From Saccharicrinis sp963675435 (GTDB lineage: Bacteria; Bacteroidota; Bacteroidia; Bacteroidales; Marinilabiliaceae), in assembly GCA_963675435.1 (NCBI GenBank), contig OY776216.1, forward strand, positions 3,596,001-3,660,000: DNA of 64,000 nucleotides. The letters are read 5' to 3'. Each line of letters begins with the position of its first letter. Within the stretch, counting starts at the first letter, position 1. The notes beneath the pieces were generated by a model. It searched no databases. It saw only the letters and a list, made by a program, of their open reading frames with translations, and was not told where the DNA came from. Position numbers and translations under genes: made by a program. Positions 18,767 to 28,350 of the stretch are shown here, one piece after another.

Positions 18767-18961
18767 TTTCCTGTGTCAAGTGTTTACATTTCCCTCCCAA
18801 GAAATGCTTATTGTTATTATAAATTTTCCTATTTATTATTTTTCCCACTGCAAACATATAAACGCATAGTTACAGTGTGGTTAAGGAGATGTTACAATCC
18901 TGTTACATTTACATTAAATCAACGATTTTTACTTAATTTGCATCAAATTACAATTGAAATA

Positions 18962-19642
18962 ATGATTAGTCAAGTTAAAATACTTACCACCAACAAATCC
19001 GGACACCTTATTGATGATGAAGGAATTATGCATACACCACCTAGTAATTGGATCTTTCTTCCTGCAGGAGATGCTGGTGTTACAAGAAAAGTAACTTCTC
19101 AGAAAAAATATTGGAAAGTTATTTTTAAAAAAGGACGAAGAACCATGTCAAAAGGCATATGGGCTCCTCAAAGTATTATTGACTGGGCAAAAAAAGAAAT
19201 GAGTGCAACAAGAAATACTGAAGCTTATAAAAAGCAAAGAGCATACAGTATTAAGCGCAGAGAAGAACAACAGGTTAATTATGAACATGAATTTTGTAAA
19301 GCGGTTGAAATCTTTTTAAATTTTGATAGTAAATATGATGTTATTGCTAAAACAGTAGCTATTTTAGTTACAAAACATGCTATTCCTGTTGGTAGTGGAA
19401 CAGTTGCTCGTACATCTATGATTCCAATTGAAGAAAGAGCTTCAAAAGCAGTTATAGCATGGATGCGTCATCAAACAACACAATATGATCATATGCACAT
19501 TCCTAAAATTAAAGGTGAACGCAGAAGTGTTAGACGCAATCTGGCAGAACAATCAATCAAAGTTTTACAAAATTACCGTAAAGGAGCAAACATACCTTTA
19601 AACTGTCCCTTAAAAAGTGCCATCACGAAAACAATCCAATAA
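18962..19642 (+). CDS. DUF2293 domain protein (226 aa)
   Basis: The C-terminal half carries the DUF2293 pattern MIPIEERASKAVIAWMRHQT followed by YDHMHIPKIKGERR and VRRNLAEQS. The N-terminal part (GVTRKVTSQKKYWKV, KGRRTMSKGIWAP) is basic, suggesting nucleic-acid binding, though no function is established. The open frame extends back to 18773 but the extra 63 residues are low quality and overlap the divergent porin promoter; ATG 18962 begins the conserved part. Confidence 0.75.
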   Translation: MISQVKILTTNKSGHLIDDEGIMHTPPSNWIFLPAGDAGVTRKVTSQKKYWKVIFKKGRRTMSKGIWAPQSIIDWAKKEMSATRNTEAYKKQRAYSIKRREEQQVNYEHEFCKAVEIFLNFDSKYDVIAKTVAILVTKHAIPVGSGTVARTSMIPIEERASKAVIAWMRHQTTQYDHMHIPKIKGERRSVRRNLAEQSIKVLQNYRKGANIPLNCPLKSAITKTIQ

Positions 19643-19864
19643 ATTTTGATCCATTTTTTAATCGTGAGATATTTCACATTTTCCTAAATTTGGATTAATG
19701 TTTATAAGTATTTAATCTAAAACATTGCACTACAAGTCATAATAAACTAACTTACAATAAAGTAGTATAGGTTCTGGAAAAAATAAGTTAATCTTCAATC
19801 AACAAATGGTTGAATTAGGAATGTTATTCCTAAAAATGTAGAAATACCCCCAAAACCAAATATT

Positions 19865-21952
19865 ATGATAAAATTGCACAACATTAAAGGAAAGAATTCT
19901 TTAATCAACCGAATAAAGTCTTCTATTAAAACCAAAGTTAACCTAGCTATTATTTCCCTTCTTTTATTTTTCGTAGGTATACTCTCTTATACTAATTACA
20001 AAACATTAAGTGCTGAAATTGAAAAAACAACTGAAGAAAATATGATTAGTCAGTTGGACGACCTCACAACCATTTTAATCTCAGATATTAATGCCAAGCA
20101 AAACAATGCAAAGCTGGCTATGAAATTTGCTGAAACAATATTCAATAATAAAGGTGATATTAAAGAGCAAGAGGAACAAATCATTGTCAAAGGAGTAAAT
20201 CAAATAACAAAAGTAGAGAAAAAATACAAAATACATGTTTGGGAACTGGCAGGTATTAAATTATTTAAGAGTAATATTTTAGTAGATTACATTCAAGAAC
20301 AAACTCACGAAACCACAACAATATTTCAGAAAATAGATGACGGATATTTAAGAATTGCAACCAATGTAATCAATTCAAATGGAGAGAGAGCTATTGGAAC
20401 ATTTATTCCCAATGATTCTGAAGTTATTAAAACTATTGAAAAAGGAGAAACTTATTACGGTAGGGCATTTGTTGTAAACGATTGGTATTTGACAGCATAC
20501 AAACCAATAATTATAAACTCTGAAATAAAGGGAATATTGTATGTTGGAACATTAGAAAAAAACTATGCATTCCTAAAAAAAGTTTTTTCTCAAAAAAAAT
20601 TCTTCAAAAACGGATATCCGTTTCTAATAGATGAAGCTGGAAAGTTTATTATACATCCAACTAAGGAAAATGAAAATTTTAGTAAAGCTCAGTTCTTTGC
20701 ACAACTAATACTCAAAAATGGAGAAATTGGAAGAACAGAATACATATGGCCAGAAACAGGTAATGGGAAAAAGAAAATTCAATATTATAAATATTTTGAA
20801 CCCTACAAATGTTTCATATCTACTTCTGTATTTAAATTAGACATGTATGCAGGACTAAATAAGCTAATTTTGTATTCAATCATTTTAATACTTACTTCTT
20901 CTATCCTGCTATTTATATCCATCAACAGATTTCTTTCTCCAATCCTTAATCACTTAAAATTAATGGCAAATAATGCAGCCTCAGTAGCCAAAGGAAACTT
21001 AACCATTAATATATCTTCAAATAGAACCGATGAATTAGGTAAACTCTCGCTCTCATTAAATATAATGATAACAAAACTAAAACAAGTGGTTAATGAAATT
21101 GCTTCAGGGGCACAGCAGCTTAATTCTTCCGGCTTACAATTCGATAGTACATCACAAGATATTTCTCAAGGAGCAAATGAGCAAGCATCATCACTTGAAG
21201 AAGTATCTTCAACTATGGAAGAAATTTCATCAAGCATTATGCAAAACACTGAGAATGCTAAAAAAACGCAAGAAATATCAGAAAAGGTTGCATATGAAAT
21301 AAAAAATGTAAATAAAAAAGCCGCTGATGCAAGTAAAATTAGTAAAATTATATCCGAAAAAATTCATTCTATAAATCAAATAGCCACTCAAACAAATATT
21401 TTATCACTCAATGCAGCAATAGAAGCTGCTAAAGCAGGCATACATGGCAAAGGTTTTTCGGTGGTTGCTGAACATGTACGCAGGTTAGCTGAAGACAGCA
21501 AGAATGTAGCAAAAGAGATTATTGAGTTAGTTGACCAAAATGTTGAAATGACAGATAGTGCTGGTAAAAGCTTACAAGAACTTATTCCCGATATTGAAAA
21601 AACAAGTAAGTTGATTCAAAATGTTGCTATTGCAGGTCAGGACTTAGAAACAGGGGTAAACCAAATAAACAGTTCTATTCAGCAAATAAATGTTACTACC
21701 GTTCAAAATGCTGCCGGAAGTGAAGAATTGGCTGCAGGTGCCAAAGAATTAACCAGTCAGTCAGATCATTTACTAAAAATGATATCTTATTTCGATACTG
21801 ATAAAAAGCAGAAATATACCTATAAAGAAGTATCTGCCAATGATGTTATGGACTTTACTCCTAAATCTTTTATTTCAGCATCTTCAAATAACAAAAAACA
21901 ACCTTCAAACGTTGAAGCAAGAGATGAACACCCCGAAAATACTGATTATTAA
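19865..21952 (+). CDS. Methyl-accepting chemotaxis protein (695 aa)
   Basis: The layout is membrane segment 1 (~25-46), an extracytoplasmic Cache-type sensor (~48-325, with the YYGRAFVVNDWYLTAYKPI strand pair), membrane segment 2 (~330-352), HAMP (~355-405) and a long signalling coiled coil. The hairpin tip is TNILSLNAAIEAAKAG followed by GFSVVAEHVRRLAEDS. The C-terminus has no NWETF-type CheR tether. It feeds a CheA/CheW pathway not present in the window. A sugar-binding-type lipoprotein gene follows after a terminator. Flagella are rare in this phylum, so the output may be another behaviour. Confidence 0.9.
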   Translation: MIKLHNIKGKNSLINRIKSSIKTKVNLAIISLLLFFVGILSYTNYKTLSAEIEKTTEENMISQLDDLTTILISDINAKQNNAKLAMKFAETIFNNKGDIKEQEEQIIVKGVNQITKVEKKYKIHVWELAGIKLFKSNILVDYIQEQTHETTTIFQKIDDGYLRIATNVINSNGERAIGTFIPNDSEVIKTIEKGETYYGRAFVVNDWYLTAYKPIIINSEIKGILYVGTLEKNYAFLKKVFSQKKFFKNGYPFLIDEAGKFIIHPTKENENFSKAQFFAQLILKNGEIGRTEYIWPETGNGKKKIQYYKYFEPYKCFISTSVFKLDMYAGLNKLILYSIILILTSSILLFISINRFLSPILNHLKLMANNAASVAKGNLTINISSNRTDELGKLSLSLNIMITKLKQVVNEIASGAQQLNSSGLQFDSTSQDISQGANEQASSLEEVSSTMEEISSSIMQNTENAKKTQEISEKVAYEIKNVNKKAADASKISKIISEKIHSINQIATQTNILSLNAAIEAAKAGIHGKGFSVVAEHVRRLAEDSKNVAKEIIELVDQNVEMTDSAGKSLQELIPDIEKTSKLIQNVAIAGQDLETGVNQINSSIQQINVTTVQNAAGSEELAAGAKELTSQSDHLLKMISYFDTDKKQKYTYKEVSANDVMDFTPKSFISASSNNKKQPSNVEARDEHPENTDY

Positions 21953-21992
21953 GAGTTTTTAAATTTTAAAAGTATAGAAATAATTACTCCCT

Positions 21993-22025
21993 AAAAATCC
22001 TTATTAACGTAAGGATTTTTTTATT
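21993..22025 (+). terminator. Terminator after the chemoreceptor gene
   Basis: AAAAATCCTTA pairs with TAAGGATTTTT and runs into a T tract. Confidence 0.8.
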
Positions 22026-22103
22026 GTATTAGTAAATCCCTTTACATTACCAATCTTTTTTTTTAAATTAATGATATATTTTCCCAATTTAAATAATCCA
22101 GCC

Positions 22104-23120
22104 ATGAAAAAAACAGTTTTAATAATCTCGGTATTTATTGTTGGTATAATAATTCTATCCAGCTGCAAACACAAACCTCACATTGGACTTCTCATTGATA
22201 ACCTTGAACAAGAAAGATGGAAAAAAGACATGAGTATTTTTGAGGAAAAGGTAAAGGAATTAGGAGGAACTTGTACTATACTAATTGCAGATTCAGATCC
22301 GGACAAACAGTTACAACAAGCTAAAGAAATGATTACAAATGACGTTGAAGTCATCGTTGTTGTTCCAGTTAACCAACTCAAAGCCGGCGATATTGTAATG
22401 TACGCACACCAAAACCATGTGCCTGTGATTTCTTACGACAGACTCATAAAAAATTGTAATCTTGACTATTATATTTCTACAGATAATATTGCCATTGGAG
22501 AACTTCAGGCAGGTTATTTAACTAAAATAAAACCTGTTGGTAAATATGGAATTATAGGTGGATCACGAGTTGACAACAATGCCTATTTATTAAATATTGG
22601 CCAACTAAATATCTTACAACCTTTAATAGAAAAAGGTGATATTGAAATTGTATTCAATGAATATACCAATTCATGGTCGTTGCATGAAGGTTATGAAATT
22701 ACCAACAATTACCTTAACAGTGAAATGAATAAAGGTTTAGATGCGATTATTGCAGGGAATGATGCCTTGGCAAATGGTGCAATAAGCGCCCTAAAAGAAC
22801 ACAATTTAGCAGGTACGGTATTAGTTGCCGGACAAGATGCCGACATACAGGCCATAAGAAATATTGTAGGCGGTAATCAAACCATGACAGTGTATAAACC
22901 AATTGAATCCTTAGCATTTACAGCTGCTGATGCTGCCATCAAAATATCTAAAGGTATTGCACCATCTAATATGGATATTACAGTAAATAATGGAAAACGT
23001 TTGGTTCCTGCCATATTATTAAAATCTCAAGTGGTACATAGACAAAATATTGATTTAACAGTTATTTCTGAAGGCTTTATCAGCGAACAGGATATTGAAA
23101 AGAACGGAAAAAAAGAATAG
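22104..23120 (+). CDS. Periplasmic sugar-binding-type (XylF/LacI fold) lipoprotein (338 aa)
   Basis: A start at ATG 22104 gives a lipoprotein signal MKKTVLIISVFIVGIIILSSC; the track start at 22071 would place 11 residues before it. The mature part matches type 1 periplasmic binding proteins like XylF: DSDPDKQLQQAKEMI, VIVVVPVNQ, VISYDRLI, IAGNDALANGAISALKE and VAGQDADIQAIRNIVGG. No permease or ATPase gene is nearby, so it may act as an extracytoplasmic ligand receptor, perhaps for the chemoreceptor upstream, rather than in transport (inference). Confidence 0.8.
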   Translation: MKKTVLIISVFIVGIIILSSCKHKPHIGLLIDNLEQERWKKDMSIFEEKVKELGGTCTILIADSDPDKQLQQAKEMITNDVEVIVVVPVNQLKAGDIVMYAHQNHVPVISYDRLIKNCNLDYYISTDNIAIGELQAGYLTKIKPVGKYGIIGGSRVDNNAYLLNIGQLNILQPLIEKGDIEIVFNEYTNSWSLHEGYEITNNYLNSEMNKGLDAIIAGNDALANGAISALKEHNLAGTVLVAGQDADIQAIRNIVGGNQTMTVYKPIESLAFTAADAAIKISKGIAPSNMDITVNNGKRLVPAILLKSQVVHRQNIDLTVISEGFISEQDIEKNGKKE

Positions 23121-23161
23121 TACACAAATATAAAAGCATAGGGTTAACACTATATTATAGG

Positions 23162-23250
23162 GGTAAGTAGCAATGAGTAGCAACATGTTCGATTGATTGG
23201 AATTAAAAAGAAGGATTGTGTATTTTTTGGGATGTATGTTGCTACTTACC
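23162..23250. repeat. Inverted repeat before the AddA-like gene
   Basis: GGTAAGTAGCAA (23162-23173) is exactly complementary to TTGCTACTTACC (23239-23250), with an extra AGTAGCAACAT copy next to the left arm. It ends 38 nt before the start codon and could shape the leader RNA. Confidence 0.5.
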
Positions 23251-23287
23251 TTTTTATAATTACTATTTTCGTATCAAAATAGTAAAC

Positions 23288-26200
23288 ATGTCGCAACTTA
23301 AAATATATCGCGCTTCTGCTGGATCTGGTAAAACTTATACACTAACAAAAGAATTTCTTTTTTTACTCTTTAAAAATCCTACTAATTACACAAAAACTTT
23401 AGCTGTAACATTCACCAATAAAGCTACTGGTGAAATGAAAAGTCGTATTCTGGAGAAATTATATCAGATATCTACCAATAAAACCAACGATTACGTAGAT
23501 GATCTAATAAAGGAATTTAAAATTTCTGAAAAACAAGTTAGACAAAGAGCCCATGTATTATTAAGTTATTTACTTCATGACTTTTCAAACTTCTCGGTAA
23601 GTACTATTGATAGTTTTTTTCAAAAAATCATACGTTCTTTTGCTCGTGAAGCAGGGTTAGAAAGCGGTTTTAAAATAGAACTAAATGGTCCTAAAATTCT
23701 TCAAAAAGCTATAGATCATTTATTGCTTAAGATTGATTTGCCTGAATATGACCATTTAAAAAACTGGTTAGTACAATTTGCTGAGCAAAAACTTAATCAA
23801 GGTAAAAACTGGAATTTAACAAATGACCTGAATAAGCTTGGATCAGAAATATTTAACGAACTATTTCAACTTGAAAGTCGAGATATTTTAATAGCGCTTA
23901 GCAATAAGGATTGGATGCAAACTTATTTGAATCATATTGTTTCTATAAAAAATAACTTTGAAAAAAAGATTAAAGCAATTGGTGAAGAAGCCAGTGATGC
24001 CATACAAAAATCAGGTTTAAAATATGAAGACTTTACAGGTAAAAGTCGCACTCCGGTAAAGTATTTTGAAAAACTCAAAGCACTAGATAAACTGGAAGCC
24101 GGACCCACAGTTTTAAAGTTAATTGACGAACCGGAAAAATGGGGACGAAAAGATAATACACCTGCGGTGGAGGATGAAATTAGTGGTATCTATCCCTTGT
24201 TAAACATGCTACTAAAAAAGGCTTTAGATATTATTGATAAAGAATACGAAACATACAATACAGCCAATGTAATCAGTCAAAACATTTATGCACTTGGCAT
24301 TATTGCAGACATTGCTAAAGAGGTACAAAATATCTGTAGAGATGAAAACATATTTCTGATTGCCGATTCATCACACTTTTTAAATCGTATTATTGATCAA
24401 AACGATACGCCTTTTATCTACGAAAAAATAGGAAGTAAGTATCAGAACTTTATGATTGATGAATTTCAGGATACCTCAAAACTACAGTGGCAAAACTTTA
24501 AACCTCTTATAGATAATTCATTATCAAATGATGAAACCAGTCTTATTGTTGGTGATGTAAAGCAATCCATTTACAGATGGCGGAACTCTGACTGGAATTT
24601 ATTGGAACATCAAATTACACAAGACTTTAGACAACACGGAAATCAAGAGAAAACATTAGATTGTAACTGGAGGAGCTTTTCAAATATTATACAATTCAAT
24701 AATACAATATTTACACAAGCATCAACACTCATTCAAAACGATTTTAATAATAGTTTAACTGAGCACATCAGGAATACAGAGGTTCAGGATTTATTCAGAA
24801 CAAAAATTTCCAGAGCGTATGCAGACGTATTTCAACAAACACCAGTAAATAAAAAAGATAACAAAGGTTATGTTCAGTCTCGTTTTTTTGAAAATGATAA
24901 AAATACAGATTACAACGAGCTTATGCTACAGGAAACTGTAGAACAAATAGAACATCTTATTTCTAATGGATATTCATACAGTGACATTTGTATTTTGGTT
25001 CGTAAAAAAGGAGAAGGAGAAACCATAGCAAATGCATTACTATCAGGCAATTATTCTAAAGATGGAGCCATTATTCCTGTAGTATCTAATGAGTCGTTAT
25101 TTCTATCAGGATCAGCAGCCATTAATTTTATGATGGCACAAGTAAAATACCTTCAAAATCCAAACAACCTAATACTTAAGGCAGACATGGTTTTGAACAA
25201 AAGGTTACTTGAGGAAGAAATTAATGGAACATTAATAGAAATAGGTAATTACTTCGAGATTAAAGAATCAGAAGATTTTAACAATACCAATTACCCATGG
25301 ATAGATGTTTTATTAAGTAAAAGGCAAAAACCTTTACTTGAACTAATTGAATACCTGGCAAATCAACTACCTGAAAAAATTAAAAAAGAACAGGGTATTT
25401 TTATTCAGTCATTCATTAATAGCACCAATCAATTTATCAAAGATCATTTCCCTGATTTATCTACCTTTATTGAATGGTGGAATGACAAAGGTCAAACAGA
25501 AGCTATTTCTGTTCCTGATGATCAGGATGCAATTAAAATTATGACAGTACATAAATCAAAAGGTCTTGAATTTAAGGCTGTATTAATTCCTTATTGTAAC
25601 TGGAAATTAGACTCAGAAATATCGAGTAATATTATATGGTGCAAGCCCTATCTGGAACCATTTAATGCCATAAAACTACTTCCGGTTACCTATACCTCCA
25701 AATTAAAAGATACTATATTTAAAGAGGAGTACTTTGAGGAACAATTGTATCAATATGTAGATAGTATTAACCTGCTTTATGTTGCATTTACGCGCAGTTG
25801 TGAAGTACTCATAACTTTTGGCCCCATGCCTTCTAAATCTAGCAAAGGAGGTCTTAAAACCGTGTCTGATCTATTATACCATACGTTTAATAATTCAGCA
25901 TTAAACGAAGTTAAAAAGGGGTTTATTGATATTACCAAAGGTTGGGATAAAGAACAAAGTTTATTTTGCTATGGAGAAATTCCTAATCAGAAACATAATA
26001 ACACTGAAAAATCAGGTATTGAAAGTGAAGTTCTAAAACCATTTAGTAATAACATACTAAACAATGATAATATTGCCATAAAAACCAACAGTGTCAATTA
26101 TTTTTCAAAAGACATTAAGCAATCCAGATTAAATTATGGAAATGTAATGCACGAAGCTTTTGAATATATTCATTCAGAAAATGATATAGACGGTGCATTA

Positions 26201-26575
26201 AACAAACTTATGTTTGAAGGTAAAATATCAGAAAACGAAAAATCGCATCTTACATTTGAAATTCAAAAACTCATATCTCAAGATAGTACAAAGCAATGGT
26301 ATGATCCAGCTAATAACATAAAAACAGAAAATACCATCATCTCTTCCCAAGGCACTTATCGTCCTGACAGAGTTGTATATATCAACAACTCCATACATGT
26401 AATTGACTATAAATTCGGAGAAAAAGAAGACAAGAAATATGAAAAACAAATGATGTTTTATATCCGTCAGATTAAGCAAATGGATCATAAACTCGTATTT
26501 GGTTTTATTTGGTATGTAACCCTAGGCAAAATTGTTGAAATAGCACCTCAGGCTATTCAAGGTAATTTATTTTAA
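23288..26575 (+). CDS. AddA/RecB-like UvrD-family helicase-nuclease (1095 aa)
   Basis: The start at ATG 23288 is immediately followed by the ATPase core: ASAGSGKT (Walker A, residues 9-16), TFTNKATGEMKSRI, FMIDEFQDTSKLQW (motif II), GDVKQSIYRWRNSD (motif III), MTVHKSKGLEFKAV (motif V) and LLYVAFTRS (motif VI). The C-terminal ~150 residues form a RecB-type PD-(D/E)XK nuclease: NVMHEAFEYIH, RPDRVV and VIDYKFGEK. It should process double-strand ends for recombination. An AddB-like partner normally encoded next to it is not in this window; rplS follows. Confidence 0.88.
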   Translation: MSQLKIYRASAGSGKTYTLTKEFLFLLFKNPTNYTKTLAVTFTNKATGEMKSRILEKLYQISTNKTNDYVDDLIKEFKISEKQVRQRAHVLLSYLLHDFSNFSVSTIDSFFQKIIRSFAREAGLESGFKIELNGPKILQKAIDHLLLKIDLPEYDHLKNWLVQFAEQKLNQGKNWNLTNDLNKLGSEIFNELFQLESRDILIALSNKDWMQTYLNHIVSIKNNFEKKIKAIGEEASDAIQKSGLKYEDFTGKSRTPVKYFEKLKALDKLEAGPTVLKLIDEPEKWGRKDNTPAVEDEISGIYPLLNMLLKKALDIIDKEYETYNTANVISQNIYALGIIADIAKEVQNICRDENIFLIADSSHFLNRIIDQNDTPFIYEKIGSKYQNFMIDEFQDTSKLQWQNFKPLIDNSLSNDETSLIVGDVKQSIYRWRNSDWNLLEHQITQDFRQHGNQEKTLDCNWRSFSNIIQFNNTIFTQASTLIQNDFNNSLTEHIRNTEVQDLFRTKISRAYADVFQQTPVNKKDNKGYVQSRFFENDKNTDYNELMLQETVEQIEHLISNGYSYSDICILVRKKGEGETIANALLSGNYSKDGAIIPVVSNESLFLSGSAAINFMMAQVKYLQNPNNLILKADMVLNKRLLEEEINGTLIEIGNYFEIKESEDFNNTNYPWIDVLLSKRQKPLLELIEYLANQLPEKIKKEQGIFIQSFINSTNQFIKDHFPDLSTFIEWWNDKGQTEAISVPDDQDAIKIMTVHKSKGLEFKAVLIPYCNWKLDSEISSNIIWCKPYLEPFNAIKLLPVTYTSKLKDTIFKEEYFEEQLYQYVDSINLLYVAFTRSCEVLITFGPMPSKSSKGGLKTVSDLLYHTFNNSALNEVKKGFIDITKGWDKEQSLFCYGEIPNQKHNNTEKSGIESEVLKPFSNNILNNDNIAIKTNSVNYFSKDIKQSRLNYGNVMHEAFEYIHSENDIDGALNKLMFEGKISENEKSHLTFEIQKLISQDSTKQWYDPANNIKTENTIISSQGTYRPDRVVYINNSIHVIDYKFGEKEDKKYEKQMMFYIRQIKQMDHKLVFGFIWYVTLGKIVEIAPQAIQGNLF

Positions 26576-26614
26576 AAAAGCCCTGATTTTATTTTAATTA
26601 CAGAATAAAAAGCG

Positions 26615-26622
26615 TAATTTTG
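26615..26622 (+). promoter_or_regulatory. Putative -7 box of rplS
   Basis: TAATTTTG fits TAnnTTTG about 95 nt before the rplS start, leaving a leader long enough for autoregulation. The -33 element is not evident. Confidence 0.4.
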
Positions 26623-26716
26623 CGCCCGATTGTATAATCTACATGTAATCTCTTATTGAACAGGTGGTTCACGTAATATTGCATGTATTTGTTAAATGCA
26701 AAAGATTTTATAAAAA

Positions 26717-27067
26717 ATGGATTTAATTAAAATTGCAGAAGAAGCATTTAAAACTGATTCAACAGAAGTACCTTCTTTTGGAGCAGGAGACACTATCTCT
26801 ATATCTTACAAGATTAAAGAGGGAAACAAGGAACGTATCCAGGTTTTTAAAGGTGTTGTTATTCAAATTAAAGGTGCAGGGACCGCTAAAATGGTAACTG
26901 TGAGAAAAATGTCTGGAAGCCAAGGTGTTGAAAGAATTTTTCCATTAAACTCACCTTTTATTGACAAAATTGAAGTGAATCGTTATGGTAAAGTACGTAG
27001 AAAACGTATTTTCTATCTACGAGAACTTACTGGTAAAAAAGCCAGAATCAAAGAGAGAAGAATCTAA
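26717..27067 (+). CDS. rplS: 50S ribosomal protein L19
   Basis: The 116-aa product has the L19 layout: PSFGAGDTISISYKIKEG, RIQVFKGVVIQIKGAG, MVTVRKMSGSQGVERIFPL and KVRRKRIFYLRELTGKKARI. It sits at the 30S-50S interface of the ribosome. It is monocistronic here, with its own promoter box and terminator. Confidence 0.97.
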   Translation: MDLIKIAEEAFKTDSTEVPSFGAGDTISISYKIKEGNKERIQVFKGVVIQIKGAGTAKMVTVRKMSGSQGVERIFPLNSPFIDKIEVNRYGKVRRKRIFYLRELTGKKARIKERRI

Positions 27068-27084
27068 GAAAACTCTCCATAATG

Positions 27085-27118
27085 AAATCCCCGATCACTT
27101 GTGTTCGGGGATTTTTTT
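27085..27118 (+). terminator. Terminator after rplS
   Basis: AAATCCCCGA pairs with TCGGGGATTT, followed by T's. Confidence 0.85.
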
Positions 27119-27122
27119 TATA

Positions 27123-28190
27123 TTAATTCTTAAGATAGTCTTTCAGAAGCTTGAATTCATATTCAAAATTGGGTGTAAATACTTCTTTTCCTAATTCTTT
27201 TTCAATCTCCTCTATTTTCCAGAATTTACCTTCTTCAACTTCATCCCCATCAGGTTTTAATTGCTCTTTTGTAACTGTAATAAAACCTAAAACCAATTCT
27301 CTTTCAATTTCACTTTCCCAAACATATTGCTTAAATGGTCTTACATTAAACTGCTGCAGACCAATTTCTTCCTGAGCTTCTCTTTGCAACGATAATTCTA
27401 CAGACTCATCTGCTGCCACATGACCACCGACTGCAGTGTCCCATTTATTAGGTTGTATTAATTTGTGCGCAGGTCTTTTTTGTAGATACAGCTCTCTCTT
27501 TTCATTAAAAACATGCATATGAACTACAGGGTGTAATATTTTAGATCCATTATGGGCAATACTACGAGGCATTTGTCCTATAACCTTTCCCCCTTCATCT
27601 ACAATTGGAACCCATTCTTCCTGACTATATTTTTTTTGCTTTATTCTTTTATTGTATAACTCAAAAACAAAATAAACTCCAAATAAGACATAAAATCCAG
27701 GTCCACTAATCATTACCCAAGCCTCTTTCGACATAAATACTGCAGAATGAAAAACTAATAAAGTATGAAACGAAAAGATCCAGAATAAAGCCTTTGTACT
27801 TCTGGTAAACTCATAATGTTGCCAGGGATTAATATCAATACCTTTCATATATCGCCCACTCATGGCCATCATTAAATTTTGTTTACCATAAGCGGAAATA
27901 CCTAACAGCACACAAAATATAACACCTATAACTCCAGGCTTTAATTTGAAAAACAAGTCATTTTCCAAAATAATTGATATTACACCCATTACTACCAAAA
28001 GCCCTACATCAAATAATATAAATTTATCCGGTTTCTGCTTTTTAAATAAACTAATAGCTACTTCAACCAATCCAAATCCAATAGCAACCAATAAGCCTAC
28101 TTCTGTACCCCATATGCTATCTGCCAAAACAAAAATAATCAAGGGAGCTAAACCCGGCAGTAGCTTCTTTATTAAATCTAACTGATTCAT
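27123..28190 (-). CDS. Septation-protein-A-like membrane domain fused to Nudix hydrolase (~355 aa)
   Basis: The first ~190 residues hold about six hydrophobic segments (LLPGLAPLIIFVLADSIWG, FILFDVGLLVVMGVISIIL) resembling intracellular septation protein A/YciB-type membrane proteins. From ~205 the chain is a cytosolic Nudix domain: WDTAVGGHV, then the Nudix box G-x5-E-x7-REAQEEIGL, complete in all catalytic positions. The C-terminal helix follows. Fusion of a membrane anchor with a Nudix pyrophosphatase is unusual. Two starts are possible (28214 or 28190); I prefer 28190. It is convergent with rplS. Confidence 0.75.
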   Translation of the reverse strand: MNQLDLIKKLLPGLAPLIIFVLADSIWGTEVGLLVAIGFGLVEVAISLFKKQKPDKFILFDVGLLVVMGVISIILENDLFFKLKPGVIGVIFCVLLGISAYGKQNLMMAMSGRYMKGIDINPWQHYEFTRSTKALFWIFSFHTLLVFHSAVFMSKEAWVMISGPGFYVLFGVYFVFELYNKRIKQKKYSQEEWVPIVDEGGKVIGQMPRSIAHNGSKILHPVVHMHVFNEKRELYLQKRPAHKLIQPNKWDTAVGGHVAADESVELSLQREAQEEIGLQQFNVRPFKQYVWESEIERELVLGFITVTKEQLKPDGDEVEEGKFWKIEEIEKELGKEVFTPNFEYEFKLLKDYLKN

Positions 28191-28299
28191 GTTAATTAAA
28201 TACTTTTTCTTCAATTACTAATCACTGCATAAATTCAAAACAACAATTGTTCTTTAATTATGCTATGCCAGTATCAATCTATATTACTACAAAACAAAA

Positions 28300-28328
28300 A
28301 AGGTGAATTTTTAAAGAAAATTCACCTT
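28300..28328 (-). terminator. Terminator after the S41 peptidase gene
   Basis: AAGGTGAATTTT pairs with AAAATTCACCTT around a 5-nt loop, followed by T's on the minus strand. Confidence 0.8.
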
Positions 28329-28350
28329 AATTTCTTATTCAAATACAAAA

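Noticed and set aside
18773..18961. N-terminal extension of the DUF2293 protein
   Set aside because: The extra 63 residues have no family character and overlap the divergent porin leader; the ATG at 18962 begins the conserved sequence.
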